DNA of 64,000 nt from Methyloradius palustris (GTDB lineage: Bacteria > Pseudomonadota > Gammaproteobacteria > Burkholderiales > Methylophilaceae). The DNA is taken from NCBI RefSeq assembly GCF_019703875.1, contig NZ_AP024110.1:310001-374000 (forward strand), in the 5' to 3' direction. Every line of letters starts with the position of its first letter. The stretch's first letter is position 1. Below the pieces are notes generated by a model. The model searched no databases, had not been told where the DNA came from, and worked only from the letters and a program-made list of their open reading frames with translations. This document shows positions 50,687-60,526 of the stretch, piece by piece. Made by a program: the position numbers and the translations under genes.

Positions 50687-53296
50687 CTAAAAATTGAATA
50701 TCTCTTGCTGCGATATTTCTTGAGCCGAGAGCTCTTGCAGTTGCCCAGAGTAACTGAAAAAACGGTGGCTGAGGCTGTCAGAGAGCGCAATGCTGGCATT
50801 GTAGGTTTCATCCAGCCATGCAATCAGTTCTGCATTACCTTGGCGGAACACCACATCAGGGTCAAACAGGCGCAATGCTGCTAAACGACCGATAAACTGG
50901 CCTTCGCCGCCACTGCCGTAGGTGGCAGTGATTTGGGCGAGATATTTAATCAGGCCTTTGAGCTGGAATACCATGGCATTCGGGTTGTTCTCATCCATCA
51001 GGATTAGATCCAGCATCGGCAACCATTCGGCTTGTGATGAGTATCGATAACGATAGGTCACAATGCTGTCTGTCAGTTCTAGTACCCAGTCCAGATTACT
51101 TTCGGCAGGCATTTTCAATGCACGGCTTAACAGGGTACACAAAAACTGCAAACGCTCGATACGGCGGCCAATCGACATGAAGCGCCAGCCTTGGTCACGT
51201 GTCATGCCATCCAGCGTGAAGCCTGATAATGTCACGAGGGATGCCGTGGTTTCATCCAGTATCAACAGACCCTCACTGAGGGTGGCTGATTCGGGGCTAT
51301 CGGTGAAACGCTGTGCCATCTGGTTAATGTTGCGCCAGCAATCACTGGAGAGCCGTTCGCGCAGGTTAAATGCGAGGGTTTGGAAGCCTTGAATATGGCT
51401 GGCCAAGCTAGGCGAATCGGATGAAAATATTCCAGAAACCAGCAGTGATTCGATTAGCTCATCACTGAGTTCGGGTTCTGCTAAAGAGCCTAATGCTTCA
51501 CTAGATTTAATCCGTGGATTTTCTTCATTATCCGCAGACATCAGCCCATACCAGTTGCAAAGCCCCTGTATCGTTGGCCATTCCATTGCGCGATGCTCGG
51601 TGGTGAATTCCATAAAGCAATGAATCGCTGTGCGTAACAATCTTGAGAAGTGGTGATTGCGCACCGCATAGCGACCAAACCAGAACAGGTTTTCTACCAT
51701 GCGGCTGGAGAGGTTGGCATTACCTTTGACCAAGTCGCGGCTAGATGAAGTCTTGCGTAACAGACTGCGATAGCTAGTCACGTAAGGTGCTGTTACCCAG
51801 GTATCTTTGCTGGTGCCGCCATTTTGCATGGTGATCACGCGCTCATCTTGACCACTAGCAACACGGGTTAAGCCGCCTGGCATGACAACATAGCCTTGTG
51901 GTGTTGCACAGGCGTAAACGCGCAGGCCTACAGCGAGTGAGCCAAGTGCAGGTTCATCTTTGCCAGTTTCTGCGTTCCAAACTGGGGCCTGCGAGATTTT
52001 CACCTGCTCTTGCGCCACATAGTTTTGTGGGTTGGCACAGAGTTTTGCAATGAGCGCATCGCGCTCAGTATGGTTCAGGTCTTCACCAAAAATAGGTTGT
52101 TCGTTAATCTGTGGGAATGCAGGTTTGATGACTAAGGTGTGTAGATTTTCAATCACCGTTTCAAGCGCATGCGGCTCACCACACCACCATGTGGCGACGG
52201 ATGGCATCAATAGCGATTCGCCAAGCAAACGACGGCATAGGCTAGGTAGGAAGCCGAGCAAAGCGCCTGTCTGTAATAAGTTAGAACCCAGACTATTGGC
52301 AATCAGCACATTGCCGCGGCGTGCCACTTCCGTCAGGCCTGCGATACCTAGTACGGAGATGGAATTGAGTTCTAGTGGATCACAGAAGTCATCATCCAGA
52401 CGCCGCAATATGGTGTGCACAGGTTTGAGGCCAGACAGTGTTTTAAGCCAGACCACCCCATTGCGCACGGTGAGATCATTACCTTGTACCAGTGGAAAAC
52501 CCAGATAACCAGCAAGATAAGATTGCTCGTGATAGGTTTCGTTGTAAGGGCCTGGCGTGAGCAGTACAGTGAGTGGTTGCTCACCTTCGCCCAGCGCTTT
52601 TATTTTTGGGTTGCTGCGCGACTGATTGGCGGCACAGACTCTACCCCAATAGGCGAGGCTATCGCGCATGGTGGCAAAAAATCCGCTCAGGCGTTGTACG
52701 TTGAGATCGCGGAACAACTCGGGGAATGCACTAGAGATAATCAGGCGGTTTTCCAGCGCATAACCTGCGCCAGAGGGTGCTTGTGTGCGGTCTGCCACTA
52801 CCCACCAGCGGCCATCGGGCGAGCGTGCCAGATCAACGGCATACGTGTGTAGGGAATAATTATCTGGGTACTTAATGCCATGACACGGCCGCAAAAATCC
52901 AGCGTGGCCATGAATCAGGGCTGGTGGAAGAATGCCTTCTTTTAGCAGGTTTTGGTCGCTATACACATCGTTGAGTAAGGCGTTGAGCAGGGTAGCGCGC
53001 TGGATAACAGCTGCTTCTATTCCCGCCCATTCTTCATGCGGTAGGATAAATGGAAGTACATCAAGTCCCCAAGGCCGTTGCAAGCCTTTGGTGTCTGCAT
53101 ACACATTATAGGTGACACCATTTTCACGTACTTGGCGTTGGATAGATTCTACGCGCTCGCGCATTTGCGCAGGGCTCACTTGCTCAAGCGTGCTAATCAG
53201 CTCTTGCCAGTGCGGGCGTGGCTTGCCTGATGACTCAAGCAATTCATCATGACGGTCTTGATGGCTTGGATAACTATTCAAAATCGATTCCAACAT
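50687..53296 (-). CDS. Fusion of a circularly permuted ATP-grasp protein and an alpha-E domain
   Basis: An 869-residue protein joining what locus A encodes as two proteins. Residues 1 to about 515 match the ATP-grasp protein (VLPFILPHEEWAGIE, DRTQAPSGAGYALENRL, TILRRLDDDFCDPLEL, GGTSKDTWVT), and about 520-869 the alpha-E domain (RMVENLFWFGRYAVRN, FMSIGRRIERLQFL). Compared with locus A, the segment after the conserved lysine is PAFPQINEQPIFGED in place of a glycine-rich loop, so ATP binding may be changed or lost. It follows the transglutaminase/DUF2126 gene after a 160-base gap with a long hairpin. Confidence 0.9.
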   Translation of the reverse strand: MLESILNSYPSHQDRHDELLESSGKPRPHWQELISTLEQVSPAQMRERVESIQRQVRENGVTYNVYADTKGLQRPWGLDVLPFILPHEEWAGIEAAVIQRATLLNALLNDVYSDQNLLKEGILPPALIHGHAGFLRPCHGIKYPDNYSLHTYAVDLARSPDGRWWVVADRTQAPSGAGYALENRLIISSAFPELFRDLNVQRLSGFFATMRDSLAYWGRVCAANQSRSNPKIKALGEGEQPLTVLLTPGPYNETYHEQSYLAGYLGFPLVQGNDLTVRNGVVWLKTLSGLKPVHTILRRLDDDFCDPLELNSISVLGIAGLTEVARRGNVLIANSLGSNLLQTGALLGFLPSLCRRLLGESLLMPSVATWWCGEPHALETVIENLHTLVIKPAFPQINEQPIFGEDLNHTERDALIAKLCANPQNYVAQEQVKISQAPVWNAETGKDEPALGSLAVGLRVYACATPQGYVVMPGGLTRVASGQDERVITMQNGGTSKDTWVTAPYVTSYRSLLRKTSSSRDLVKGNANLSSRMVENLFWFGRYAVRNHHFSRLLRTAIHCFMEFTTEHRAMEWPTIQGLCNWYGLMSADNEENPRIKSSEALGSLAEPELSDELIESLLVSGIFSSDSPSLASHIQGFQTLAFNLRERLSSDCWRNINQMAQRFTDSPESATLSEGLLILDETTASLVTLSGFTLDGMTRDQGWRFMSIGRRIERLQFLCTLLSRALKMPAESNLDWVLELTDSIVTYRYRYSSQAEWLPMLDLILMDENNPNAMVFQLKGLIKYLAQITATYGSGGEGQFIGRLAALRLFDPDVVFRQGNAELIAWLDETYNASIALSDSLSHRFFSYSGQLQELSAQEISQQEIFNF

Positions 53297-53407
53297 TCCT
53301 CAGCGCACCTTTACTACCCTCAATGCTCAGTCCATGAACTCTTTAGAATTCTGGCTATATTTATAGATGAGCTTTTATATTTATCAGGCAAAGCCTGAAG
53401 TGTTAAG

Positions 53408-53440
53408 TGCATATAGGTTAAAAAAGTTAACCTATATGCA
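53408..53440. repeat. Perfect 14-bp inverted repeat inside locus B
   Basis: TGCATATAGGTTAA and TTAACCTATATGCA flank the loop AAAAG. Flanking AAG/CTT extend it with one mismatch. It lies between the stop of the DUF2126 gene and the start of the fusion gene, both on the minus strand, with an A-rich loop and no T-run after the stem. It could be an intra-operon attenuator, an mRNA stabiliser or a dimeric-regulator site. Confidence 0.6.
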
Positions 53441-53456
53441 ACTTTATTGCCCTATA

Positions 53457-56400
53457 TTAAACATCTTGCCATCGCAGGTCTAGCGTAAAAGGAAAACGGG
53501 GGTTCCGTTGTTCTTCTTCAATTTGCCTTGGCCCTGGTGTATGACCATGCCCCCAGAAGCGCGTAAATCGGCGTGCTTCAGCCTCTAGTGCATTGACGGG
53601 GAAGGTCGCGTAATTGCGGCCACCAGGATGTGACACATGATAAGTACAGCCACCAATCGCGCGGCCACTCCAGGTATCGACCAAGTCAAACACCAGCGGT
53701 GTATGCGGTTTGATAGTGGGGTGCAGTGCAGACCATGGATCCCATGCGCGGAAGCGCACGCCTGTCACATATTCACCAGCAACACCTGTTGGCTGTAGTG
53801 GCAACGGGCGGCCATTACAGGTGACAATGTGGCGCGTATCAGTAAGTCCACGCACGCGTAATTGCATGCGTTCAACAGAAGAATCTACATAGCGCGCAGT
53901 ACCGCCGCCCGCCATTTCTTCGCCCAGCACATTCCAAGGTTCAATCGCCTGCCTAAGTTCAAGCTCCACACCTTCATAAGCCACAGTGCCGTAGCGCGGA
54001 AAGCGGAATTCGATGAATGGGTCAAACCAACGTTTTTCAAATTTATAACCCGAGCGGTTTAAGTCTTTAACTACATCAGCCATATCTTGCGCAATGAAGT
54101 GCGGCAGCATCCAGCGGTCATGTAGCTCAGTACCCCAATGGATGAGCTTGCCTTGATATGGCTCATGCCAGAAACGTGCAACGAGTGCACGCAGTAGCAG
54201 CATCTGCAGCAAGCTCATGCGGGCATGCGGTGGCATTTCGAAGGCACGGAATTCAACTAGGCCAAGCCGTCCAGTAGGACCATCAGGTGAATACAATTTG
54301 TCGATGGAGAATTCAGCGCGGTGGGTATTGCCGGTCAGGTCAACGAGTAGGTTACGTAGCAACCTATCAACCAGCCACGGCCGTTCGCTTTCTGCGGTAT
54401 CTGGCAGCACTTTATCCATTTGCTGAAAGGCAATTGCCAGTTCATAGAGGTTGTCATCACGCGCTTCATCTACTCGTGGTGATTGGCTGGTCGGGCCGAT
54501 AAACGTGCCAGAAAACAGGTAAGACAGCGCAGGGTGGTTCTGCCAATAAGTAATCAGGCTTTTCAGCACATCAGGGCGGCGTAACATCGGGCTATCCGCC
54601 GCGGTTGCTCCGCCCAGTGTGGCATGATTGCCGCCACCGGTGCCAGTATGGCGACCATCCAGCATGAATTTCTCTGTACCGAGTCGTGTTTGCCGGGCTT
54701 CTTCATAGAGGATGGTCATTTTATCGACCAGCTCACGCCAAGTGCTAGATGGGTGGATATTCACTTCAATCACGCCCGGGTCAGGTGTAACGCTCAACAC
54801 CTTGATGCGCGCATCGCGCGGTGGGGTGTAGCCCTCAATCCATAATTTCAGGTTGAGCTCAGCCGCAGTTTGCTCAACCGTGGCAATCAGCGCCAGATAA
54901 TCCTCAATGCGCACAACGGGTGGCATAAAGACATGCAGGCGACCATCACGCACTTGAACGCAAAGTGCTGTAAACACCACTTCGCGCGGTAACGGTTTTT
55001 CCTTGAGTGTTCTTTTGGCGACTATGCCTAGCGCACTGGCATCAGGTAATTCCGCCAGCTCTGCAAACGGGTCTACAGGGAACGCAGGGTCTATATCTTC
55101 AGGTAGCAGCTCTGGGAGCGAGGCAAGCGGCAGCCGCAAGCCCATAGGTGAATCACCAGCCAGCAAATACAGGTGCTCACGCTTAAGTGGCCACTTACTT
55201 GTGAGCCAGTTGCTAACATTCTTTTTGCGAGTCTCCTCTGGTTTGATAGGCATGACGTAGCCAACAATTTCATTGAGGCCAACCTCCAGCAGTTTTGCCA
55301 GCCTGCGGCGTTCTTCGCTATCTTTTAAATTCGCTTTGAGCGGATCCACATTTTCTGGCAGACGTAATTCCATCACCGATTGCTGCAATACATCCTCATA
55401 AGCAGGAATCAGGCAAGCAGTTGGTAATCCTAAATTGCTGGCGAGTTTTGCCGAGAACTGTTCGGCATGCTCAGCCGTATAATTATCTGATATTTTTTCA
55501 TCAGAAAAAAGCGAGAAATCCTGCCATATTGGTTTGCCATCCACACGCCAGTAGATATTGATGGCCCAGCGCGGTAACGGCTCGCCCGGGTACCACTTGC
55601 CTTGCCCGTAATGCAGCAAACCACCAGGCGCAAAATGCTGTTTGAGTTTGAGTGAAAGCTCACCTGCCATCTCGCGTTTTTTGGCACCGTGCGCAGCTAC
55701 ATTCCACTCGGCACCTTCCATGTCGTCAATCGAAACAAAAGTCGGTTCGCCACCTTGCGTCAAACGCACGTCTTGTTTCTTGAGGTCGACATCTACTTTC
55801 TGGCCTAGCTTATCGATTTTCAGCCAGTCCTCTTCGGTATATGGCTTGGTAACGCGAGGGTCTTCATGAATGCGAGTGACTGACATTTCATGGGTGAAAA
55901 TTACCTCTGCTCGGTCTGTCATGCCCGTGACAGGCGCAGCAGAAGAAGGCGTTGCGGTACAGGCCAGCGGAATATGGCCTTCACCTGCCATTAGACCTGA
56001 CGTTGCATCCAGACCTATCCAGCCTGCACCTGGAATATAAACCTCAGCCCAGGCATGTAAATCAGTGAAATCTACCGCTGTGCCGCTAGGACCATCAAGT
56101 GATTTGATGTCAGCCGCTAACTGGATCAAATAGCCAGACACGAAGCGCGCTGCCAACCCAAAATGACGCATGATCTGCACCAATAGCCATGCGCTGTCAC
56201 GGCAGGAGCCCGTGCGGTTGTTCAGCGTTTCTTCTGGCGTTTGTACACCGGGCTCCATGCGCACCAGATAGCCGATATCGCCCTGAACCATCTGGTTAAG
56301 TGCCACTAGGAAATCACCAATGCCAAGATTTTGGGTGGCGAATTTCTGCTCTGCAGCATTCAGCCAGTTTTGCAGTAAGGGGCCAATCGGGTCAGCCTTT

Positions 56401-56753
56401 AAATATGGGCTGAGTTCATGTTCGAGTTGTTCTGTATATTTGAACGGATAAGTCTCGGCATATTTTTCAACGAAAAAATCAAACGGGTTGATCACAGTCA
56501 TGTCTGCCACCAGATCGACCGTGAATTCAAGCTCACGCACCTTTTCAGGGAATACAAAGCGTGCGATGTAATTGCCGTAAGGGTCTTGCTGCCAGTTAAT
56601 AAAATGCTTTTCGGGAATGACTGAAAGGGAGTATGACAATATCGGCGTGCGCGCATGCGCTGCGGGCTTTAACCTGACTTCATGCGGTGAGAGGCTGACT
56701 AGGCGATCAAACTGGTAACTGGTTTTATGGTGCAACGCGACACGAATCGCCAT
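53457..56753 (-). CDS. Transglutaminase-like / DUF2126 fusion protein (COG1305-COG4196)
   Basis: A 1098-residue protein. The first 290 or so residues are a transglutaminase-like domain with N-terminal VALHHKTSYQFDRLVSLSPHEVRL and catalytic Cys in GSCRDSAWLLV, His in DLHAWAEVY and Asp in GLDATSGL. The remaining 800 residues are DUF2126, starting around VRLTQGGEPTFVSIDD, with KFMLDGRHTGTGGGNHATLGGA and RYVDSSVERMQLRVRG. DUF2126 has no proven function but occurs with ATP-grasp/alpha-E genes. It heads locus B and is divergent from the helicase gene. Confidence 0.92.
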   Translation of the reverse strand: MAIRVALHHKTSYQFDRLVSLSPHEVRLKPAAHARTPILSYSLSVIPEKHFINWQQDPYGNYIARFVFPEKVRELEFTVDLVADMTVINPFDFFVEKYAETYPFKYTEQLEHELSPYLKADPIGPLLQNWLNAAEQKFATQNLGIGDFLVALNQMVQGDIGYLVRMEPGVQTPEETLNNRTGSCRDSAWLLVQIMRHFGLAARFVSGYLIQLAADIKSLDGPSGTAVDFTDLHAWAEVYIPGAGWIGLDATSGLMAGEGHIPLACTATPSSAAPVTGMTDRAEVIFTHEMSVTRIHEDPRVTKPYTEEDWLKIDKLGQKVDVDLKKQDVRLTQGGEPTFVSIDDMEGAEWNVAAHGAKKREMAGELSLKLKQHFAPGGLLHYGQGKWYPGEPLPRWAINIYWRVDGKPIWQDFSLFSDEKISDNYTAEHAEQFSAKLASNLGLPTACLIPAYEDVLQQSVMELRLPENVDPLKANLKDSEERRRLAKLLEVGLNEIVGYVMPIKPEETRKKNVSNWLTSKWPLKREHLYLLAGDSPMGLRLPLASLPELLPEDIDPAFPVDPFAELAELPDASALGIVAKRTLKEKPLPREVVFTALCVQVRDGRLHVFMPPVVRIEDYLALIATVEQTAAELNLKLWIEGYTPPRDARIKVLSVTPDPGVIEVNIHPSSTWRELVDKMTILYEEARQTRLGTEKFMLDGRHTGTGGGNHATLGGATAADSPMLRRPDVLKSLITYWQNHPALSYLFSGTFIGPTSQSPRVDEARDDNLYELAIAFQQMDKVLPDTAESERPWLVDRLLRNLLVDLTGNTHRAEFSIDKLYSPDGPTGRLGLVEFRAFEMPPHARMSLLQMLLLRALVARFWHEPYQGKLIHWGTELHDRWMLPHFIAQDMADVVKDLNRSGYKFEKRWFDPFIEFRFPRYGTVAYEGVELELRQAIEPWNVLGEEMAGGGTARYVDSSVERMQLRVRGLTDTRHIVTCNGRPLPLQPTGVAGEYVTGVRFRAWDPWSALHPTIKPHTPLVFDLVDTWSGRAIGGCTYHVSHPGGRNYATFPVNALEAEARRFTRFWGHGHTPGPRQIEEEQRNPRFPFTLDLRWQDV

Positions 56754-56937
56754 AACATTCCTTCAGTATTTTGCGAGTATTGCTCAAGGTCTTTTGCGGG
56801 CTAGCGGCTGTATTTTCTAGCCTAGCTCTTTGATATACAGCACATGCAGCAAGTTTTATTCCGAACTTGCCATACCTAGATATATGCCTGAATTATGCCC
56901 GTATCATGGGATAATTGATGAAATAATTGCAAAACTC

Positions 56938-58881
56938 ATGAATTCATCCAATCTCGATCATATTTTCTCTGAACAAGGCCCGCTGGCGGAGACCATTCCT
57001 GGTTACCGCATCCGTCGCCAGCAGCTTGAAATGGCGCAGGCGATAGAAGCGGCCATCAAGGGCAACCAGCAATTGGTGGCCGAGGCGGGCACAGGCACAG
57101 GCAAGACCTTCGCCTACCTCATACCTGCCTTGCTCTCTGGCGGCAAAGTGATTATTTCCACTGGCACCAAGACACTGCAAGACCAGCTATTCAATCGAGA
57201 TTTACCAGCCGTGCGCGATGCGCTCAAGGTGCCAATCACCGTCGCCATGCTGAAAGGACGCGCCAATTACGTCTGCCATTTTCATCTTGAACGGGCGATG
57301 AACGAAGGCCGCTTTATCTCGCGTGAAGATGCCAACTATGTGCACAAGATCAAGGCGTTTGCCGAGAACAGCAGCACGGGTGATAAAAGTGAACTGACCG
57401 ATGTGCCTGAAAACGCGACCATCTGGCCAGCCGTCACCTCAACGCGCGATAACTGCATGGGCCAAGATTGCGCCTATTACAAAGACTGCTTTGTGATGGA
57501 TGCACGTAAGCGAGCACTTGCTGCCGATGTCATCGTGGTCAATCACCACCTATTTTTTGCTGATGTCATGCTGCGAGATGAAGGCGTGGCCGAGTTGCTG
57601 CCCTCTGCCAATACCGTGATTTTTGATGAAGCGCATCAACTACCCGAAGTCGCAGGTTTGTTCTTTGGCGATGATGTATCAACGAGCCAGTTAATGGAGC
57701 TAGCGCGCGATGCCCATGCTGAATTCATCACTACCGCTAAAGATTGTCTCGCCCTGCCTGATGCCACCGCTGGGCTAGAGAAAGCCGTGCGCGATTTCAG
57801 GCTGATATTCACTTACGAAGGCTCGCGCATGCCTGTGCAAAAAGCCTTGGGCTTAACCAACTTTTTGCCGGCTTATGCGCTGATGCAAGAAAAGCTCAAA
57901 GCATTAAGTGATGTGCTTGAGAGCCAGGCGGAGCGTGACCCTGCCATTGAAAACTGCTGGCAACGCGGTTTAGCACTGCAACAGAAACTCAACACCTGGC
58001 AAGCCGCAGACAACGCCAATCTGGTGCGCTGGGTAGAGGTTTTTACTCAATCTGTGCAGCTACATGCCACGCCTTTGTCAGTGGCGGAAGGCTTTGGCAA
58101 ACAGCTCAACGCACAACCCAGGTCTTGGATATTTACCTCTGCCACGCTAGCGGTCAAAAGCGATTTCAGCCATTACCTCAGCCAGATGGGTTTAGAACAA
58201 GCCACCACAGGCTACTGGAATAGCCCGTTTGATTATGATCAGCAAGCGCTACTCTATGTGCCACAAGGCATGCCTGAGCCCAGCAGCAGTATTTACACCG
58301 CATCTGTCGCTGCTGCTGCTTTGCCCGTGATTCAAGCCAGTGGCGGCCGTGCCTTTGTTTTATGTACGTCATTGCGCGCCATGCGAGAAGTGCACAGCCT
58401 GCTCAAAGACGCTTTTGAAACGAATGGCCTTGAATACCCGCTACTCATGCAAGGCGATAACTCACGCACTGAATTGCTGGAACGCTTCCGCAAGCTCGGC
58501 AATGCCGTACTGGTCGGCTCGCAAAGTTTCTGGGAAGGCGTGGATGTGCGCGGCGAAGCCCTGTCAGCTGTGATCATTGATAAACTCCCATTCGCGCCGC
58601 CAGATGACCCCGTGCTCGCTGCCCGTATTGATAAAATGAACAGCGAAGGCAAAAATGCCTTTATGGAATACCAGCTACCTTACGCAGTGATCACCCTAAA
58701 GCAGGGCGCTGGCAGATTGATTCGTGATGAAGCTGATCGCGGTGTACTCATGATTTGCGACCCAAGATTGATCAGCAAACATTACGGTAAGCGCATCTGG
58801 CAAAGTTTGCCGCCATTTAAGCGTACGAGAGAATTAGCGGATGTTGAGTCATTTTTTGAGCGGAACGTTCTGGCCGAGTAG
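56938..58881 (+). CDS. YoaA/DinG-like iron-sulfur DNA helicase
   Basis: A superfamily 2 XPD/DinG-type 5'-3' helicase of about 647 residues, close in size to YoaA. Motifs: Walker A AEAGTGTGKTFAYLIPAL, DEAH box VIFDEAHQLPE, and a C-terminal ITLKQGAGRLIRDEADRG. Four cysteines for a [4Fe-4S] cluster are in NYVCHF and CMGQDCAYYKDC. I start at the ATG of MNSSNLDHIF; further in-frame starts lie upstream (ATG 56884; 56830), and no ribosome binding site decides. It probably acts in replication-fork repair. Confidence 0.9.
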   Translation: MNSSNLDHIFSEQGPLAETIPGYRIRRQQLEMAQAIEAAIKGNQQLVAEAGTGTGKTFAYLIPALLSGGKVIISTGTKTLQDQLFNRDLPAVRDALKVPITVAMLKGRANYVCHFHLERAMNEGRFISREDANYVHKIKAFAENSSTGDKSELTDVPENATIWPAVTSTRDNCMGQDCAYYKDCFVMDARKRALAADVIVVNHHLFFADVMLRDEGVAELLPSANTVIFDEAHQLPEVAGLFFGDDVSTSQLMELARDAHAEFITTAKDCLALPDATAGLEKAVRDFRLIFTYEGSRMPVQKALGLTNFLPAYALMQEKLKALSDVLESQAERDPAIENCWQRGLALQQKLNTWQAADNANLVRWVEVFTQSVQLHATPLSVAEGFGKQLNAQPRSWIFTSATLAVKSDFSHYLSQMGLEQATTGYWNSPFDYDQQALLYVPQGMPEPSSSIYTASVAAAALPVIQASGGRAFVLCTSLRAMREVHSLLKDAFETNGLEYPLLMQGDNSRTELLERFRKLGNAVLVGSQSFWEGVDVRGEALSAVIIDKLPFAPPDDPVLAARIDKMNSEGKNAFMEYQLPYAVITLKQGAGRLIRDEADRGVLMICDPRLISKHYGKRIWQSLPPFKRTRELADVESFFERNVLAE

Positions 58882-58926
58882 CATTCAAATGTCGGTGATT
58901 AACTGAATAATTGAAGGAGAAGTTAG

Positions 58927-59823
58927 ATGGCAACGATAGGATTTATAGGTCTAGGTGCAATGGGCGAGGGCATGGCGAGCAATCTGCTAGCAGCTGGTTA
59001 CGCGGTGCAGGTGTATAACCGCAGCGCCGAAAAAATCGCGCCATTATTGAGCAAAGGCGCTAACGCAACTGCTACGCCAAAGCTGGCGGCTACTGGTGCT
59101 GATTTTGTGATCACCATGCTTTCAAATGATGCAGTGCTTGAAAGTGTGACATTGGGCGATGATGGTCTGCTGGCTGGCATGAAAGAGGGCGCGATTCATT
59201 TATCGATGAGTACTGTTTCGCCCGATATTTCGCGTCAATTAAGTGAAATCCACGCCCGGCATAAAACGCATTATGTGACTTCTCCCGTATTTGGCCGCCC
59301 TGAGATGGCGGCTACGAAAAAGCTGTGGATTTGCACTTCTGGCAATCCCGCTGCTTTGGCAAAAGCCAAGCCAGTGCAGGAGGCTATGAGCCAAGGTATA
59401 TTTGAATTCGGTGAAGATGCTGGTGCGGCAAATATCGTTAAACTCAGCGGTAATTTCATGATTGCCTCATGTATGGAAGTATTGGGCGAAGTTGCCACAC
59501 TCGCTGAGAAAAATGGCATATCGCCAGAAGCCGTTTTGGGAATGTTGAGCTCGACTATTTTTGCATGCCCCATGTATCAGCGTTATAGCGACATTGTCCT
59601 GAAGCAGGATTTTGAGCCTGGCTTCAAGATGGAGCTGGCATTCAAGGATATGAATCTGGCACAAACCGTAGCGCTTAAAAGTGCAACGCCTATGCCATTC
59701 CTCAGCATTGTGCAGCAGCGCATGTTGAGTGGCATTGCAGAAGGTCGTGCACAAAATGATTGGTCAGCACTTTCGCTCTCGGCCAGGCGTGATGCGGGCT
59801 TGCCACTTTCACGGTTTGCTTAA
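58927..59823 (+). CDS. NAD(P)-dependent beta-hydroxyacid dehydrogenase family protein
   Basis: A 298-residue oxidoreductase of the 3-hydroxyisobutyrate dehydrogenase/GLYR family. The N-terminal GFIGLGAMGEGMASNL is the dinucleotide-binding loop, HLSMSTVSPDISRQ holds the substrate-binding segment, and GAANIVKLSGNFM contains the catalytic lysine. The substrate (hydroxyisobutyrate, tartronate semialdehyde or succinic semialdehyde) cannot be told from sequence. GAAGGAGAAG before the ATG is a strong ribosome binding site. Confidence 0.9.
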   Translation: MATIGFIGLGAMGEGMASNLLAAGYAVQVYNRSAEKIAPLLSKGANATATPKLAATGADFVITMLSNDAVLESVTLGDDGLLAGMKEGAIHLSMSTVSPDISRQLSEIHARHKTHYVTSPVFGRPEMAATKKLWICTSGNPAALAKAKPVQEAMSQGIFEFGEDAGAANIVKLSGNFMIASCMEVLGEVATLAEKNGISPEAVLGMLSSTIFACPMYQRYSDIVLKQDFEPGFKMELAFKDMNLAQTVALKSATPMPFLSIVQQRMLSGIAEGRAQNDWSALSLSARRDAGLPLSRFA

Positions 59824-59835
59824 TCTATATTGCCC

Positions 59836-60525
59836 ATGAAAATACTGGCTCTCGATACCTCCACTGAATACCTGTCGCTCGCTTTATCGATAGATGGCAA
59901 TATATTCGTGCGCGAATTACTTGCGGGGCAAAGCCATTCGCAGCGCATATTGCCACTGTTACGTGAGCTGCTGGATGAAGCTGGTGTTGAATTGACTGAA
60001 CTGGATGGCATCGCCTTTGGTGCAGGGCCTGGCTCATTTACGGGTTTGCGCATTGGCTGTGGTGTTGCACAAGGCTTGGCGTTTGGCGCGAATTTGCCTG
60101 TGGTTGGTGTGAGTACATTGCTGGCGCTTGCACAGGCCAGTGGGGCTGATCATGTGATTGCCTGCCTAGATGCGCGTATGGGCGAGGTTTACCATGCCGT
60201 GTATGTGAGAGAGGGCCATGGTTGGCAAACCCTGAATGAGCCTGGCTTATATAAACCAGAGGCTGTACCAGATGTAGAAGGCGATGACTGGGTGGGCGTC
60301 GGTAGCGGCTGGGTAGCCTATCAGCCAGCATTAACGAAGTGTTATGCCTACCAGTTCAAGGATATTTCTGGCGATATGTTTCCACATGCGAAAGCCATCG
60401 CCGAGCTTGCAATCCCTATGTTTGTTGCAGGGCTAGGTTTGCCTGCGGCAGAAGCTGCGCCTGTGTATATCCGCAATAAAGTCGCGTTGAAAACTGCAGA
60501 GCGACTCGCGGCTAAAATTCAGTAA
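59836..60525 (+). CDS. tsaB: tRNA threonylcarbamoyladenosine biosynthesis protein TsaB
   Basis: TsaB is the scaffold partner of TsaD and TsaE in the transfer of the threonylcarbamoyl group to tRNA A37. The 229-residue ASKHA-fold protein begins MKILALDTSTEYLSLAL and has GAGPGSFTGLRIGCGVAQGL. The ATG is preferred over a TTG two codons upstream. It is followed by rimI after one base, the standard tsaB-rimI pair, and tsaC is in the same window. Confidence 0.95.
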   Translation: MKILALDTSTEYLSLALSIDGNIFVRELLAGQSHSQRILPLLRELLDEAGVELTELDGIAFGAGPGSFTGLRIGCGVAQGLAFGANLPVVGVSTLLALAQASGADHVIACLDARMGEVYHAVYVREGHGWQTLNEPGLYKPEAVPDVEGDDWVGVGSGWVAYQPALTKCYAYQFKDISGDMFPHAKAIAELAIPMFVAGLGLPAAEAAPVYIRNKVALKTAERLAAKIQ

Positions 60526-60526
60526 A

